Source: Planococcus circulans (GTDB taxonomy: Bacteria > Bacillota > Bacilli > Bacillales_A > Planococcaceae). Taken from it: DNA of 64,000 bases. Shown one piece after another: positions 20,581-30,063 of this stretch. The stretch spans positions 186,001-250,000 of the forward strand of contig NZ_JAIQCL010000005.1 in the NCBI RefSeq assembly GCF_020023385.1, given 5' to 3'. The notes under the pieces are model-generated. The model was not told the origin of the DNA and did not search any database. It saw only the letters and a program-made list of their open reading frames with translations. The stretch's first letter is position 1. The number at the start of each line of letters is the position of its first letter. The position numbers and the translations under genes are program-made.

Positions 20581-22587
20581 CTATTCTATATTTTCCAGCG
20601 CCTCGAGAATCGGCTTTTCGAACACGGGGGCAAAACTCCGGGAAAATGTAGCGGTCATATGATTGGCGTCAAAATGCGTGACGACATTACCGACTACATA
20701 ATGACAGTATTCCCCATCACAGAAATAATCCGTCACATCCATCGTTGTGGCATTTTCCGGCATATAGTCCACCTCGGATATCGGGTTCACCTCTCGCATG
20801 ATATCTGCTTGCTTGGCTTTGCAATTTTCCGGTTCGTTTTCGTTTTCACTAAGGCACGTCAAAACGTGCTGTTTATACCAGGGCGTATCCCGCACAATAA
20901 ATAACGGAATGTCCTGGTCTTCAAAATACTTCCAAGCTTCAATGAATCCATCAGATACTTCATCAAATTCTTCCTGTTGGCTTCCGACATTCCCTACAGT
21001 AAACAATAGATCGGGTTTATTTTCCGCTATTTCGGCCTTCATGTTTGCGAACCATTCCTCACATTCAGGGAAATCCGGATCCACTTCCTCCGTAAAGCGG
21101 CAGCTGCTCTTCAGGTAAGTGACGATTTTCAAATTATGCGTTTTCCCTAGTTCATCAAGCATCGGCTGCCAGTGGGCAGAATGGGATCCGCCGACAAGTG
21201 CCACCGTATAATCATAATCCGTCAGGCTGCCGTATTCACAAACCTTCGCCTTAGTGGTCACTTTCCCCACCATGCAGCGTTCTTCATAAATCACTGATCT
21301 GTCTATTTCCGCTACCTCTAAGCTCGGAAGGTACGGCTCATCAAATTCTGAAAGAGGTGTCAAGCGGCCGTCCTGCATATATGTGACTGCCCCTGGATGC
21401 GTGTCAGCACTCTCACTTAACAGCTCTGAATTGATTTCCGGCAGCGCCAAAGCCTGCTCTTCGTACATAGTGGCTGTAATCCAGATAAGGCCGGAAAAAA
21501 CGACGATGATGCTGGCTGTCTTCCAAACGGACAACTGGATCTTTCGAATCGGCAACTCGAAGCCGTAAATTGTCAGGTAAGCAAAAATCGACGCGACCAG
21601 CATGATCAGCAAGCCGTGAGCTAGCGAAACCGTTTCTGCTTCAAACAAAGCGTAATAGAAAATTAGGAGCGGCCAATGCCATAGATAAAACGCATAGGAG
21701 ATGCTTCCGAATTTTACTAAAGGCTTCCAGCTGAGCAAATTGAAAGCGCTGAAGTTCGTGGAGTAATTCCCTGCCACAATGATCAGGACAGCGGATAATA
21801 CCGGCCATAGCGCCGCGTAGCCCGGGAACAGCTGGGATACCTGCAGGATAATGGCACAGCTGATCAGTCCAATCAACCCAAGCCAGCCGAAAATCCAGGC
21901 AAGCCGTGGGGAAATCACTAACCTATGGATCGTCAATGCCAAAATGCCGCCAATCCCGAATTCCCATACCCGTGTAAAGGTATGATAGTAAGCGAATGGC
22001 TGATTGACCGTGGTCAGATAAACTGAATAGCCGAAGGATACGACCGCAATTACCGAAATCACCAGGATCAGCATACGTTTTATGTGAGTACCTGAGAAAA
22101 TCCGCAATAAGTTGATGGCCACAAAAAAGACCAACAGCCAAACTAAATAAAACTGGAATTGAATACTCAATGCCCAAAAATGCTGATACGGTGAGGCCGT
22201 ATTGTTCTGTGCCAAATAATCGACCGAATCGACCGCAAGCCGCCAGTTCTGAAAATAAAATACAGAAGCTAAAAACTCATTCAAGTTTTGCTGTTTTGTG
22301 AAAGCCGGCATTATGTATAGACTGGCGATTAAAACCGTTATACCGATCAGCCAAGCCGTAGGCAACAACCGCTTCAACAACTTTACAATATAGGAAAAGT
22401 ACAAGACCTTTCCGTTTTTCCGATACATCGACAGTAACGATGTAGTGATTAAAAAGCCTGATACCACGAAGAAAACATCCACTCCGCCCGATACCCGATT
22501 AAACCATATATGATAAATTGCCACTAATATCGCTGCGATTGTACGCAAGCCTTCCAGTTCGGGTCGGATACGCCTTTTAGTTTCCAT
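20581..22587 (-). CDS. Acyltransferase-3 / SGNH fusion (OafA/OatA-like O-acetyltransferase)
   Basis: About 668 residues. An N-terminal membrane domain of ten or so helices starts with RPELEGLRTIAAILVAIYHI, carrying the family Arg and His, and GVDVFFVVSGFLIT. The C-terminal extracytoplasmic SGNH domain has block I VALVGGSHSAHW near residue 467 and the Asp-x-x-His pair in FDANHMT near 639. Such fusions transfer acetyl groups to cell-wall or surface polysaccharide. The ATG at 22587 has AAGGAG 12 bases ahead, slightly long. Block I has Gly in place of the more usual Asp (GDSH). Confidence 0.85.
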   Translation of the reverse strand: METKRRIRPELEGLRTIAAILVAIYHIWFNRVSGGVDVFFVVSGFLITTSLLSMYRKNGKVLYFSYIVKLLKRLLPTAWLIGITVLIASLYIMPAFTKQQNLNEFLASVFYFQNWRLAVDSVDYLAQNNTASPYQHFWALSIQFQFYLVWLLVFFVAINLLRIFSGTHIKRMLILVISVIAVVSFGYSVYLTTVNQPFAYYHTFTRVWEFGIGGILALTIHRLVISPRLAWIFGWLGLIGLISCAIILQVSQLFPGYAALWPVLSAVLIIVAGNYSTNFSAFNLLSWKPLVKFGSISYAFYLWHWPLLIFYYALFEAETVSLAHGLLIMLVASIFAYLTIYGFELPIRKIQLSVWKTASIIVVFSGLIWITATMYEEQALALPEINSELLSESADTHPGAVTYMQDGRLTPLSEFDEPYLPSLEVAEIDRSVIYEERCMVGKVTTKAKVCEYGSLTDYDYTVALVGGSHSAHWQPMLDELGKTHNLKIVTYLKSSCRFTEEVDPDFPECEEWFANMKAEIAENKPDLLFTVGNVGSQQEEFDEVSDGFIEAWKYFEDQDIPLFIVRDTPWYKQHVLTCLSENENEPENCKAKQADIMREVNPISEVDYMPENATTMDVTDYFCDGEYCHYVVGNVVTHFDANHMTATFSRSFAPVFEKPILEALENIE

Positions 22588-22761
22588 GTAATTCTGCAAC
22601 TCCTTGCCTTTTATAAACACATAGATATAATGGTATCATATTTATAATTTTCTGCTTTATTTTCTGTAAATTGCATTTATTTAAAGCGGAATTACTTCTT
22701 CCCAACCAATTTGGATGAAGAAGCAAGTTGCTCCCGAATATCCACTTCTATTCGTAAAAAG

Positions 22762-22812
22762 AAAAAAGAACCCTCCCCGCCGTTCACTGAACGATGGAGA
22801 GGGTTCTCTTTG
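22762..22812 (-). terminator. Terminator after tRNA-Arg
   Basis: AGAACCCTCCCCGCCGTTCA pairs with TGAACGATGGAGAGGGTTCT; the minus-strand T-run TTTTTTC follows. Confidence 0.88.
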
Positions 22813-22832
22813 TACTATGTACATTCCTATAA

Positions 22833-22906
<74 letters not shown>

Positions 22907-23050
22907 CAAAGCTTTCTTAGAGTCCAGACGGTGGCGCCTGCTGTTGCGGACGGCTTTGCTTTTCTAACGAAAGACAATTTTAATTATAGAAATGATTTAA
23001 AGAAAAGTCAATGCTATTTTAAAAAAACATTAAAATTAATTTCAGCTGAT

Positions 23051-23656
23051 TTATTTCTGTTCGTTCAGCCAGTCGGGCATGCTTTCTTTCAATTGGCGCA
23101 ATGCATTCCCCCGGTGTGAGATTGCCGCTTTTTCGTGAGGCTGGAGTTCGGCCATTGCTTTGTCCAGATCCGGCACGTAGAAAATCGGATCATAGCCAAA
23201 ACCATTGTCGCCCCGGCGCTCATGAAGAATCGCCCCTTCACAAGATCCGGAAAAGGTTTCGGTTTTTTGTCCAGGAGCTGCTACTGCGAGCACACAGCGG
23301 AAACGCGCTGTACGTTCGCTGTCAGGCACGCCACTCAATTTTTCAAGTGCTTTATCGATATTTGCATCGTCGCTCTTAGCGGCGCCTGCATAGCGCGCTG
23401 AGTAGACACCCGGTTCGCCGTTCAAGGCATCGATTTCCAGCCCGCTGTCATCCGAGATGACGGGAATGCCGAGTGCTTTGGATACCGCTTCCGCTTTCAG
23501 GATGGCGTTCTCTTCAAACGTCACACCTGTTTCTTCCACATCCATATCCGCTGCCACGTCCAAAAGGGTCAGCACTTCATAACCCAGAGGTGCCAGCAAG
23601 GTTTCGAAATCCTTGGCTTTGCCTTTGTTTTGAGTTGCAATTACTATTCTTTTCAT
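23051..23656 (-). CDS. rdgB: XTP/dITP pyrophosphatase
   Basis: Hydrolyses non-canonical purine nucleoside triphosphates (dITP, XTP) to monophosphates, protecting DNA. 201 residues. Ham1/RdgB motifs: [16 protein letters not shown] at the start, [24 protein letters not shown], and [20 protein letters not shown], with [10 protein letters not shown] near the end. The ATG overlaps the rph stop by four bases, conserving the rph-ysnA coupling of Bacillus. Confidence 0.96.
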   Translation of the reverse strand: MKRIVIATQNKGKAKDFETLLAPLGYEVLTLLDVAADMDVEETGVTFEENAILKAEAVSKALGIPVISDDSGLEIDALNGEPGVYSARYAGAAKSDDANIDKALEKLSGVPDSERTARFRCVLAVAAPGQKTETFSGSCEGAILHERRGDNGFGYDPIFYVPDLDKAMAELQPHEKAAISHRGNALRQLKESMPDWLNEQK

Positions 23657-24402
23657 AGTTGTGCAGGCACCTTTTCACCAACGCGAGCAGCAATATCGCC
23701 CAAGGCATCACGCTGCATGTCGATCAATTGGCTGATCCCCGCTTCCCCAAGGTCCAGCAATTCAGTAAGCTGAGCGCGTGTGAAAGTCGACTCTTCCCCT
23801 GTTCCCTGCAATTCCACAAAATGACCTGCCCCTGTCATGACCAGGTTCATATCCACTTCCGCACTTGAATCTTCGACATAATTCAAGTCGAGGATCGGTC
23901 CGTTTTCAGCAGATATACCGACACTTGTCGCCGCAAGAAAATCCGTTACCGGGAATGCCGGAAGATCTAATTTGCCGATAGCCATCGTCATGGCGATGAA
24001 TGCACCTGTAATCGATGCTGTACGTGTTCCGCCGTCTGCCTGGATAACGTCGCAGTCGATCCATAAAGTACGCTCACCGAGCTTCTCCAGGTCAACCACA
24101 GCACGCAATGCGCGGCCGATCAAACGCTGGATCTCCATTGTGCGTCCTCCGATTTTACCGGCAGATGCCTCGCGGCGGTTCCGGCTGTTGGTGGCACGGG
24201 GCAGCATGGAATATTCTGCGGTGATCCAGCCCTTGCCCTGCCCTCTAAGGAATCCTGGAACTTTATCTTCAATGGTAGCGGTACAGATGACTTTCGTCTG
24301 CCCTACTGTGATCAATACCGAGCCTTCCGGGTGAATCAAATAATCGACGTCCACTGATACGGGACGCAGTTCGTTCGTTTGTCTACTATCTATGCGTGTC
24401 AT
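23653..24402 (-). CDS. rph: Ribonuclease PH
   Basis: Phosphorolytic 3'-5' exoribonuclease that trims tRNA 3' ends. 249 residues from the ATG behind AAGGAGGAAATTTT. Signatures: [31 protein letters not shown] (substrate arginines), and [20 protein letters not shown] with the catalytic aspartates. In B. subtilis gerM precedes rph; here racE is upstream, with no gerM between. Confidence 0.97.
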   Translation of the reverse strand: MTRIDSRQTNELRPVSVDVDYLIHPEGSVLITVGQTKVICTATIEDKVPGFLRGQGKGWITAEYSMLPRATNSRNRREASAGKIGGRTMEIQRLIGRALRAVVDLEKLGERTLWIDCDVIQADGGTRTASITGAFIAMTMAIGKLDLPAFPVTDFLAATSVGISAENGPILDLNYVEDSSAEVDMNLVMTGAGHFVELQGTGEESTFTRAQLTELLDLGEAGISQLIDMQRDALGDIAARVGEKVPAQL

Positions 24403-24456
24403 AAAATTTCCTCCTTGTATATGCTCAAATAGCTTACCATATTTCAGTGATAACGA

Positions 24457-24490
24457 CAAAAACCTGAGGGCTGTGAGCCCTCAGGTTTTT
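24457..24490. terminator. racE terminator overlapping the stop codon
   Basis: AAAAACCTGAGGGCT-GTG-AGCCCTCAGGTTTTT is a perfect 15-bp stem. The racE stop TGA (24481-24483) lies inside the 5' arm, so terminating ribosomes would compete with hairpin folding. Confidence 0.9.
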
Positions 24491-25284
24491 GGAAATCGAA
24501 TCGAATGGATGATCGGTTCATCGATCCCCAGCCATTTGTGGATGATGGAGCCGAAAATCTGCGTTGATCCCGATGTATAGAAATGATGCACCGGCGGCTG
24601 CTTCCATTCTGCGAATTGTTTTTTATAGCTCAAGTAACGCTCTACATCCTTTGCCGTTTCTTCTGCAGATGACAGCACATGTACTGTGTCGCCTAAGACT
24701 TCTTCGATGAAGCCCTGCAGCAACGGGTAATGCGTACAGCCCAGAATCGCTGTATCGAAATCCTCATGGGCAATCGTCGCAAGCGTATCCTGAACGATCC
24801 GGTGAGCGAACTCGCCTTCATATTCATCACTCTCGACCAAAGGGACAAAGCGCGGGCATGCCAACTGCACGACGTGCGATGAAGAAACCAATGACAGGAT
24901 GGCTTTTTCGTATGCTCCACTCTCGACTGTTCCCAGTGTGCCCAAAACGGCGATTTTTTTCGTCGTTGAAGATTTGATCGCAGCCCGTGCCCCTGGAAAA
25001 ATAACCCCGATCACGGGGATCGGCAGATTTCTCTGCAGGGAGTATAGCGCTGCGGCTGTTGCGGTATTGCAGGCGATGACCAGCATTTTAATATTCTTTT
25101 TCATCAATGCATCGGCCATTTGCCATGTATAGGTCCGCACTTCCGACAGCGGACGCGGTCCATACGGGCATCTGGCATTATCACCGATATAGTAAATCTG
25201 CTCATTCGGCAATAGTTTCATAATTTCTTTTGCGACGGTAAGTCCACCGACTCCTGAATCAATTACTCCAATTGGCGCATTCAA
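24481..25284 (-). CDS. racE: Glutamate racemase
   Basis: Makes D-glutamate for peptidoglycan. About 267 residues. The two catalytic cysteines are in VIACNTATAA (about residue 72) and ILGCTHYPLL (about 183), and IGVIDSGVGGLTVAKE begins the protein. The start is taken as TTG at 25284 because GATAGAGG lies eight bases before it; an ATG two codons upstream is too close to that site. It sits between the MarR regulator and rph, without the neighbouring gerE and gerM genes of spore formers. Confidence 0.95.
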   Translation of the reverse strand: MNAPIGVIDSGVGGLTVAKEIMKLLPNEQIYYIGDNARCPYGPRPLSEVRTYTWQMADALMKKNIKMLVIACNTATAAALYSLQRNLPIPVIGVIFPGARAAIKSSTTKKIAVLGTLGTVESGAYEKAILSLVSSSHVVQLACPRFVPLVESDEYEGEFAHRIVQDTLATIAHEDFDTAILGCTHYPLLQGFIEEVLGDTVHVLSSAEETAKDVERYLSYKKQFAEWKQPPVHHFYTSGSTQIFGSIIHKWLGIDEPIIHSIRFPKT

Positions 25285-25300
25285 CGTCATCGCCTCTATC

Positions 25301-25753
25301 CTATTTCATGTTTTTATGCAATTTCTCAAGTAAAGCTGCAAATTGTTCCGCTTCTTCTTTTGTAAAGTCCGCTAACACGGTCTGCAGGTATTCCTGGCGT
25401 TTTTGGATAACTTCTTCGATAACCCGTTCGCCTTCTTTTAATAATTTGATCCGGACGACGCGGCGGTCCTGTTCTTCACGGATGCGCACAACCAGCTCAT
25501 TTTTCTCCATGCGGTCAACCAGATCGGTTGTGGTGCTGAACGCCAGATACATTTTATTCGACAGGTCGCCGATGGTCATGTCTCCATGTTCGAACAGCCA
25601 TTGCAGCGCGATGAATTGAGGCGGCGTAATTGTATAGGAATTCAAAATTTCCCGGCCTTTTTGCTTGATGATTCCAGAAATATAGCGCAGTTCCTTTTCC
25701 ATAAAGGCGATGCGTTCTAATTCATGGCTGAAGCCTTGCTTGTCATCATTCAT
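25301..25753 (-). CDS. MarR-family transcriptional regulator (YsmB-like)
   Basis: 150 residues with the winged-helix fold of MarR repressors: LTYRY-like dimerisation helices at both ends, the recognition helix MTIGDLSNKMYLAFSTTTDLVDRMEKN (split here over residues about 60-86), and the wing EQDRRVVRIKLLKEG. B. subtilis has the MarR protein YsmB beside racE. It starts 17 bases upstream of the racE start in the same direction, so the two probably share a transcript. Ligand and targets unknown. Confidence 0.85.
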   Translation of the reverse strand: MNDDKQGFSHELERIAFMEKELRYISGIIKQKGREILNSYTITPPQFIALQWLFEHGDMTIGDLSNKMYLAFSTTTDLVDRMEKNELVVRIREEQDRRVVRIKLLKEGERVIEEVIQKRQEYLQTVLADFTKEEAEQFAALLEKLHKNMK

Positions 25754-25771
25754 TTCCAGTTACCACTCCTT

Positions 25772-25806
25772 GAAAAACCTTCTTCTTTCTATAGTGAAGG
25801 TTTTTT
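25772..25806. terminator. Terminator between the thioesterase and MarR genes
   Basis: AAAAACCTTC pairs with GAAGGTTTTT around a 13-nt loop. Confidence 0.75.
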
Positions 25807-25827
25807 ATTGATATAGCAAGAGCTCCC

Positions 25828-26295
25828 TTACTTTTTTGCAGCAGCCAATTGCTCTGCCCGGAGCATTTCAATGTCCTGTTCTGTCCACGGATGCCCTTTG
25901 CCGGTCTGTTTTGAGATCTGGACAATCGCCCCTCTTCCGGTAAAGCAGGTTTCCCCTTTTTCATTGACCGTCCAGTAATGAACATCAACCGAAGACGTGC
26001 CGACGCGCGCAATTTTGACATGGACATCCAGTTTTTCATCGAAAAATACTTGCTGGACAAAATCCACCTGCATATCGGCTACGACCGGAAACAATTCGTT
26101 ACCTTCCTCAAGCCAGCGTTGCATCATGCCCATCTCTTTCATGAACTCGATCCGCGCAAACTCAAAATAAGCGATGGGCACCGTGTTGTTGACATGCCCG
26201 AACATGTCCGTTTCAGAGAAACGCACCTGCACCGGAGCAGAAAAAGTAAATTCCCGCCTCCATTGATCAAAATTCTCAATATAACTCGCTTTCAT
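25828..26295 (-). CDS. Acyl-CoA thioesterase, hot-dog fold (YsmA-like)
   Basis: 155 residues. The 4HBT-type signature is clear: VRFSETDMFGHVNNTVPIAYFEFARIEFM, where the Asp of ETDMFGHVNN is the catalytic residue of 4-hydroxybenzoyl-CoA-type thioesterases. ATG start after GTGGAGGTTTCCT. Its position downstream of sdhB matches ysmA of B. subtilis. It probably hydrolyses acyl-CoA; the chain-length preference cannot be read from sequence. Confidence 0.87.
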   Translation of the reverse strand: MKASYIENFDQWRREFTFSAPVQVRFSETDMFGHVNNTVPIAYFEFARIEFMKEMGMMQRWLEEGNELFPVVADMQVDFVQQVFFDEKLDVHVKIARVGTSSVDVHYWTVNEKGETCFTGRGAIVQISKQTGKGHPWTEQDIEMLRAEQLAAAKK

Positions 26296-26417
26296 AGGAA
26301 ACCTCCACTAATTCAAACTCTTCATTTTCTTAGTATATCAAAAACTTCAGGAAAGGGCAGGAAATTATGTAGACTTTACTACGCTGCTCTTCCTACTCAC
26401 TAACAATAGACAAAAAT

Positions 26418-26443
26418 AAAAACCCCGCCGCAGCGGGGTTTCC
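26418..26443 (-). terminator. sdhCAB terminator
   Basis: AACCCCGC-CGCA-GCGGGGTT stem with minus-strand T-run TTTTTATTTT. Confidence 0.9.
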
Positions 26444-26451
26444 ATTAAATA

Positions 26452-27222
26452 CTAGTCAACCATTCTGTCGCTTCCGAAGAAGTTGCGGAACATTTGAACA
26501 GTAGTGTCGCGGTTCAAGGCTGCGATTGAAGTTGTCAAAGGAATTCCTTTAGGACAAGATTCTACACAGTTTTGAGAGTTACCGCAGCTTGCTAATCCGC
26601 CTTCACCCATGATCGCGTTCAAACGTGCATCGCGGTTCATAGAACCAGTCGGATGAGCGTTCATCAAACGAACCTGTGAAAGTGGTGCAGCTCCGATGAA
26701 ATCGGACTTATCGTTGACGTTCGGGCATGCTTCAAGACATACGCCGCAAGTCATACATTTAGATAGTTCGTAAGCCCACTGGCGTTTGCGCTCAGGCATA
26801 CGTGGTCCATCTCCAAGGTCATGCGTACCATCGATCGGCACCCATGCTTTAACTTTCTTCAACGAGTCGAACATACGGCTGCGGTCAATGACAAGGTCAC
26901 GGACAACAGGGAATGTTTTCATCGGCTGAAGACGGATCGGCTGTTCCAATTGGTCGACGAGAGCAGTACACGATTGACGCGCTTTGCCGTTGATGACCAT
27001 TGAACATGCGCCACAAACCTCTTCCAGACAGTTCATGTCCCAGTTTACAGGAGTGGTTTTCTTCCCTTCCATGTTGACAGGGTTACGGCGAATTTCCATC
27101 AATGCCGAAATGACATTCATATTCGCCTTATATGGCAATTCGAACTTTTCCCAATACGAATCTTCATCCGTAGAGTTTCTGCGTTCGATTTCAAATAGTA
27201 CCGTTTTTGCTGCTTCACCCAT
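26452..27222 (-). CDS. sdhB: Succinate dehydrogenase iron-sulfur subunit
   Basis: 256 residues, peripheral membrane subunit of complex II carrying three clusters. [2Fe-2S] ligands are in LEEVCGACSMVINGKARQSC (about 65-84); the [4Fe-4S] and [3Fe-4S] ligands are in CMTCGVCLEACP (about 155-166) and CGNSQNCVESCP (about 212-223). It follows sdhA by 22 bases in the order C-A-B. Confidence 0.97.
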   Translation of the reverse strand: MGEAAKTVLFEIERRNSTDEDSYWEKFELPYKANMNVISALMEIRRNPVNMEGKKTTPVNWDMNCLEEVCGACSMVINGKARQSCTALVDQLEQPIRLQPMKTFPVVRDLVIDRSRMFDSLKKVKAWVPIDGTHDLGDGPRMPERKRQWAYELSKCMTCGVCLEACPNVNDKSDFIGAAPLSQVRLMNAHPTGSMNRDARLNAIMGEGGLASCGNSQNCVESCPKGIPLTTSIAALNRDTTVQMFRNFFGSDRMVD

Positions 27223-27244
27223 GGTAAATTAGCTCCCTTCTATA

Positions 27245-28993
27245 TTATGCTTTTGCTGAATAATCACGTTTACGCGGCGGAATCAACGAGGTGTCGACTT
27301 CTTCATAATGGAAGATAGGTGCATCAAAGCCATTAAATTTCGCCATCGTTGTTTTCAAGAACTCTTCATCATTACGTTCCGGGAAATCGGGTTTGTAATG
27401 AGCGCCACGGCTTTCGTTACGGTTAAGTGCCCCGATTGTGATCACTCGTGCTAAATGTAGCATATTTCGCAATTGACGTGTGAACATTGCGCCTTGGTTG
27501 CTCCAAAGCTGAGTATCGGTGATGCTGATATGGTTGAAGCGCTCAAGCAGTTCCTGGAGTTTTTCATCCGTCTTCTGCAAACGATCGTTATAGCGTACCA
27601 CTGTTACATTGTCGGTCATCCATTCGCCTAATTCTTTGTGAAGAACGTAAGCGTTTTCTGTGCCGTCCAATGCCAGAATTTCTTCCCATTTGCGTTGCTC
27701 TTCTGCTTCAGCTTTGTCGAAAATAGCTGAAGGAAGGTCTTCTGCCAATACTTCAAGGCCTTTAACATATTCAAGAGCGTTCGGTCCTGCGACCATACCG
27801 CCGTAAATTGCTGAAAGCAATGAGTTCGCGCCCAGACGGTTACCACCGTGCTGAGAGTAATCACATTCACCCGCTGCCAAAACGCCAGGGATGCTTGTCA
27901 TTTGGTGGTCATCGACCCATAATCCACCCATTGAATAATGGACAGCCGGGAAGATTTTCATCGGTACTTTACGAGGGTCATCACCTGTGAATTTCTCGTA
28001 GATCTCGATGATTCCACCTAATTTGATATCCAATTCTTTTGGATCTTTGTGTGAAAGATCCAAGTAAACCATGTTCTCGCCGTTAATGCCGAGCTTCTGG
28101 TTAACGCAGACATCGAAGATTTCACGTGTTGCGATATCACGTGGAACCAGGTTTCCGTATGCCGGATATTTTTCTTCAAGGAAATACCAAGGCTTGCCGT
28201 CTTTGTAAGTCCAAATACGTCCGCCTTCCCCACGAGCCGATTCTGACATTAAGCGCAGTTTATCGTCTCCCGGAATCGCTGTCGGGTGAATTTGGATAAA
28301 TTCGCCGTTTGCGTAGTATGCCCCTTGTTGATAGACGATGGAAGCCGCTGAACCTGTGTTGATGACGGAGTTCGTCGATTTCCCGAAAATGATTCCCGGT
28401 CCACCGGTTGCCATGATGACAGCATCCGCACGGAACGAATTAATTTCCATGGTCGTCATATTTTGAGCCGTGATTCCTTTACCGACGCCCTGCTCATCAA
28501 GAACAAGACCAAGGAATTCCCAGCCTTCATATTTAGTGATCAGTCCGCTCACTTCATAGCGGCGAACCTGCTCGTCCAATGCATACAACAATTGCTGCCC
28601 AGTTGTAGCGCCGGCAAATGCTGTTCTATGGTACATCGTTCCACCGAAACGACGGAAATCCAAAAGGCCTTCCGGTGTACGGTTGAACATTACGCCCATA
28701 CGGTCGAACATGCGGATAATTCCGGGTGCTGCATCCGCCATTGCTTTTACGGGACGCTGATTCGCAAGGAAGTCGCCTCCGTAAACAGTATCATCAAAGT
28801 GAATATCCGGGGAATCCCCTTCACCTTTTGTATTGACCGCTCCGTTGATCCCGCCTTGTGCACATACTGAGTGGGACCGTTTAACGGGAACGATTGAAAA
28901 TAAATCGACGGGAGAACCTGCCTCTGCAACTTTAATTGCTGCCATCAAGCCGGCAAGGCCACCACCGACGATAGAAATTTTGCCCTTCGCCAT
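27245..28993 (-). CDS. sdhA: Succinate dehydrogenase flavoprotein subunit
   Basis: Oxidises succinate to fumarate, linking the TCA cycle to the menaquinone pool. 582 residues from the ATG at 28993, behind GAGGAGTGAATAC. FAD-binding ISIVGGGLAGLMAAIKVAEAG at the N terminus; the covalent-flavin histidine is in RSHSVCAQGGING (about 43-55); the substrate-site stretch HPTAIPG and the arginine in SESARGEGGR are present. Length and sequence match the Bacillus-type enzyme. Confidence 0.97.
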   Translation of the reverse strand: MAKGKISIVGGGLAGLMAAIKVAEAGSPVDLFSIVPVKRSHSVCAQGGINGAVNTKGEGDSPDIHFDDTVYGGDFLANQRPVKAMADAAPGIIRMFDRMGVMFNRTPEGLLDFRRFGGTMYHRTAFAGATTGQQLLYALDEQVRRYEVSGLITKYEGWEFLGLVLDEQGVGKGITAQNMTTMEINSFRADAVIMATGGPGIIFGKSTNSVINTGSAASIVYQQGAYYANGEFIQIHPTAIPGDDKLRLMSESARGEGGRIWTYKDGKPWYFLEEKYPAYGNLVPRDIATREIFDVCVNQKLGINGENMVYLDLSHKDPKELDIKLGGIIEIYEKFTGDDPRKVPMKIFPAVHYSMGGLWVDDHQMTSIPGVLAAGECDYSQHGGNRLGANSLLSAIYGGMVAGPNALEYVKGLEVLAEDLPSAIFDKAEAEEQRKWEEILALDGTENAYVLHKELGEWMTDNVTVVRYNDRLQKTDEKLQELLERFNHISITDTQLWSNQGAMFTRQLRNMLHLARVITIGALNRNESRGAHYKPDFPERNDEEFLKTTMAKFNGFDAPIFHYEEVDTSLIPPRKRDYSAKA

Positions 28994-29038
28994 GTTAGTA
29001 TTCACTCCTCTTTTAGTTCACCAATGATTGAAACATTC

Positions 29039-29653
29039 TTAAACGAATGCAAACAATGCTCTGATACCAATGATCGATAATACAATAAATACTAGAAGCG
29101 TGAAATAAGTTGCGTTTCGCTGTGATGCTTCGGACTGTGTAATTCCCCATGTAACAAGGAATGACCAAATTCCGTTCGAGAAATGGAAAACTGCTGCCAA
29201 CACACCGACGATGTAGAAGGCCAACATGAATGGATTGCTTAAAATGTTTTCCATCATATTGAAATCAGCTTCTGCTGCTGCTCCGATCGCGACTTGGAAT
29301 CTTGTTTCAAAGACGTGCCAAGCGATGAAGACTACCAGGAAGACCCCTGTATAACGTTGTGCGACAAACAAAATGTTGCGCATATAGCTATAATGCCCAG
29401 GATTGTTCTTCGAAGTAAACGCTATGTATAGACCGTAGAATGCGTGATACATGAGCGGTAAATAAATGACAAATATCTCCAGGAAAATAACGAATGGAAG
29501 ATTTGCCATGAAGTGAGATGCATTATTGAATGCCTCTACCCCTTGTGTAGCAAAATGGTTGACGATTAAGTGCTGCGTTAAGAATAAACCGATAGGAATG
29601 ATCCCCAACAATGAGTGCAGCCTGCGCATTAAAAATTCACGATTGTTATCCAA
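29039..29653 (-). CDS. sdhC: Succinate dehydrogenase cytochrome b558 membrane subunit
   Basis: 204 residues, five hydrophobic helices; the single large anchor of the type-B, two-haem complex II of Bacillus. Conserved histidines for haem ligation are visible in RRLHSLLG, TQHLIVNHF, LMYHAFYG and AWHVFETRF. The start is TTG at 29653 (MDNNREFLMRRLHSL) directly behind GAGGGGGGTAAAATT; longer starts lack a site and add a non-hydrophobic leader absent from the family. Confidence 0.95.
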   Translation of the reverse strand: MDNNREFLMRRLHSLLGIIPIGLFLTQHLIVNHFATQGVEAFNNASHFMANLPFVIFLEIFVIYLPLMYHAFYGLYIAFTSKNNPGHYSYMRNILFVAQRYTGVFLVVFIAWHVFETRFQVAIGAAAEADFNMMENILSNPFMLAFYIVGVLAAVFHFSNGIWSFLVTWGITQSEASQRNATYFTLLVFIVLSIIGIRALFAFV

Positions 29654-29759
29654 AATTTTACCCCCCTCAAAACATTGATTGGCAACTTTCAAAGCTAACG
29701 ATATATTACGAAAGCACCTGAAGCCGCACACCATCATGATACATTAATATGACATATTT

Positions 29760-29788
29760 ATTGTACTCTCCCCCTTTAGGAGCGTCAA
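29760..29788 (-). promoter_or_regulatory. Promoter of sdhCAB
   Basis: -35 TTGACG (29783-29788) and -10 TACAAT (29760-29765) with a 17-base spacer, about 100 bases before the sdhC start. The spacer contains the small inverted repeat CTCC-N6-GGGAG. Other sequence in 29654-30063 is AT-rich, without a gene. Confidence 0.75.
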
Positions 29789-29894
29789 GGTACCGAAACT
29801 CTTTTGAACAGATAGTTACTAAGTATTTTATTGATGAATTACGCCCTATCTGCAATAAAACAGCTTGGAATGTAACCGTTTTAATAGAATTCTG

Positions 29895-29930
29895 ACAAAA
29901 AGCGATTCTCTAATTGAGAATCGCTTTTTG
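29895..29930. terminator. Terminator downstream of lysC
   Basis: AAAAAGCGATTCTC-TAATT-GAGAATCGCTTTTT, a perfect stem with flanking A/T runs. Confidence 0.88.
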
Positions 29931-30063
29931 ACCCTAATTCATCGTATTGTAGTGATAACAGCATTATTGCACTATTGCTATTGAGAATTTGAACAAATTG
30001 TGAATTTTATCACTTACTATTATTATTTGGCGGATGTTGCCTTTTTACTTGAAGAGCTGTGCA

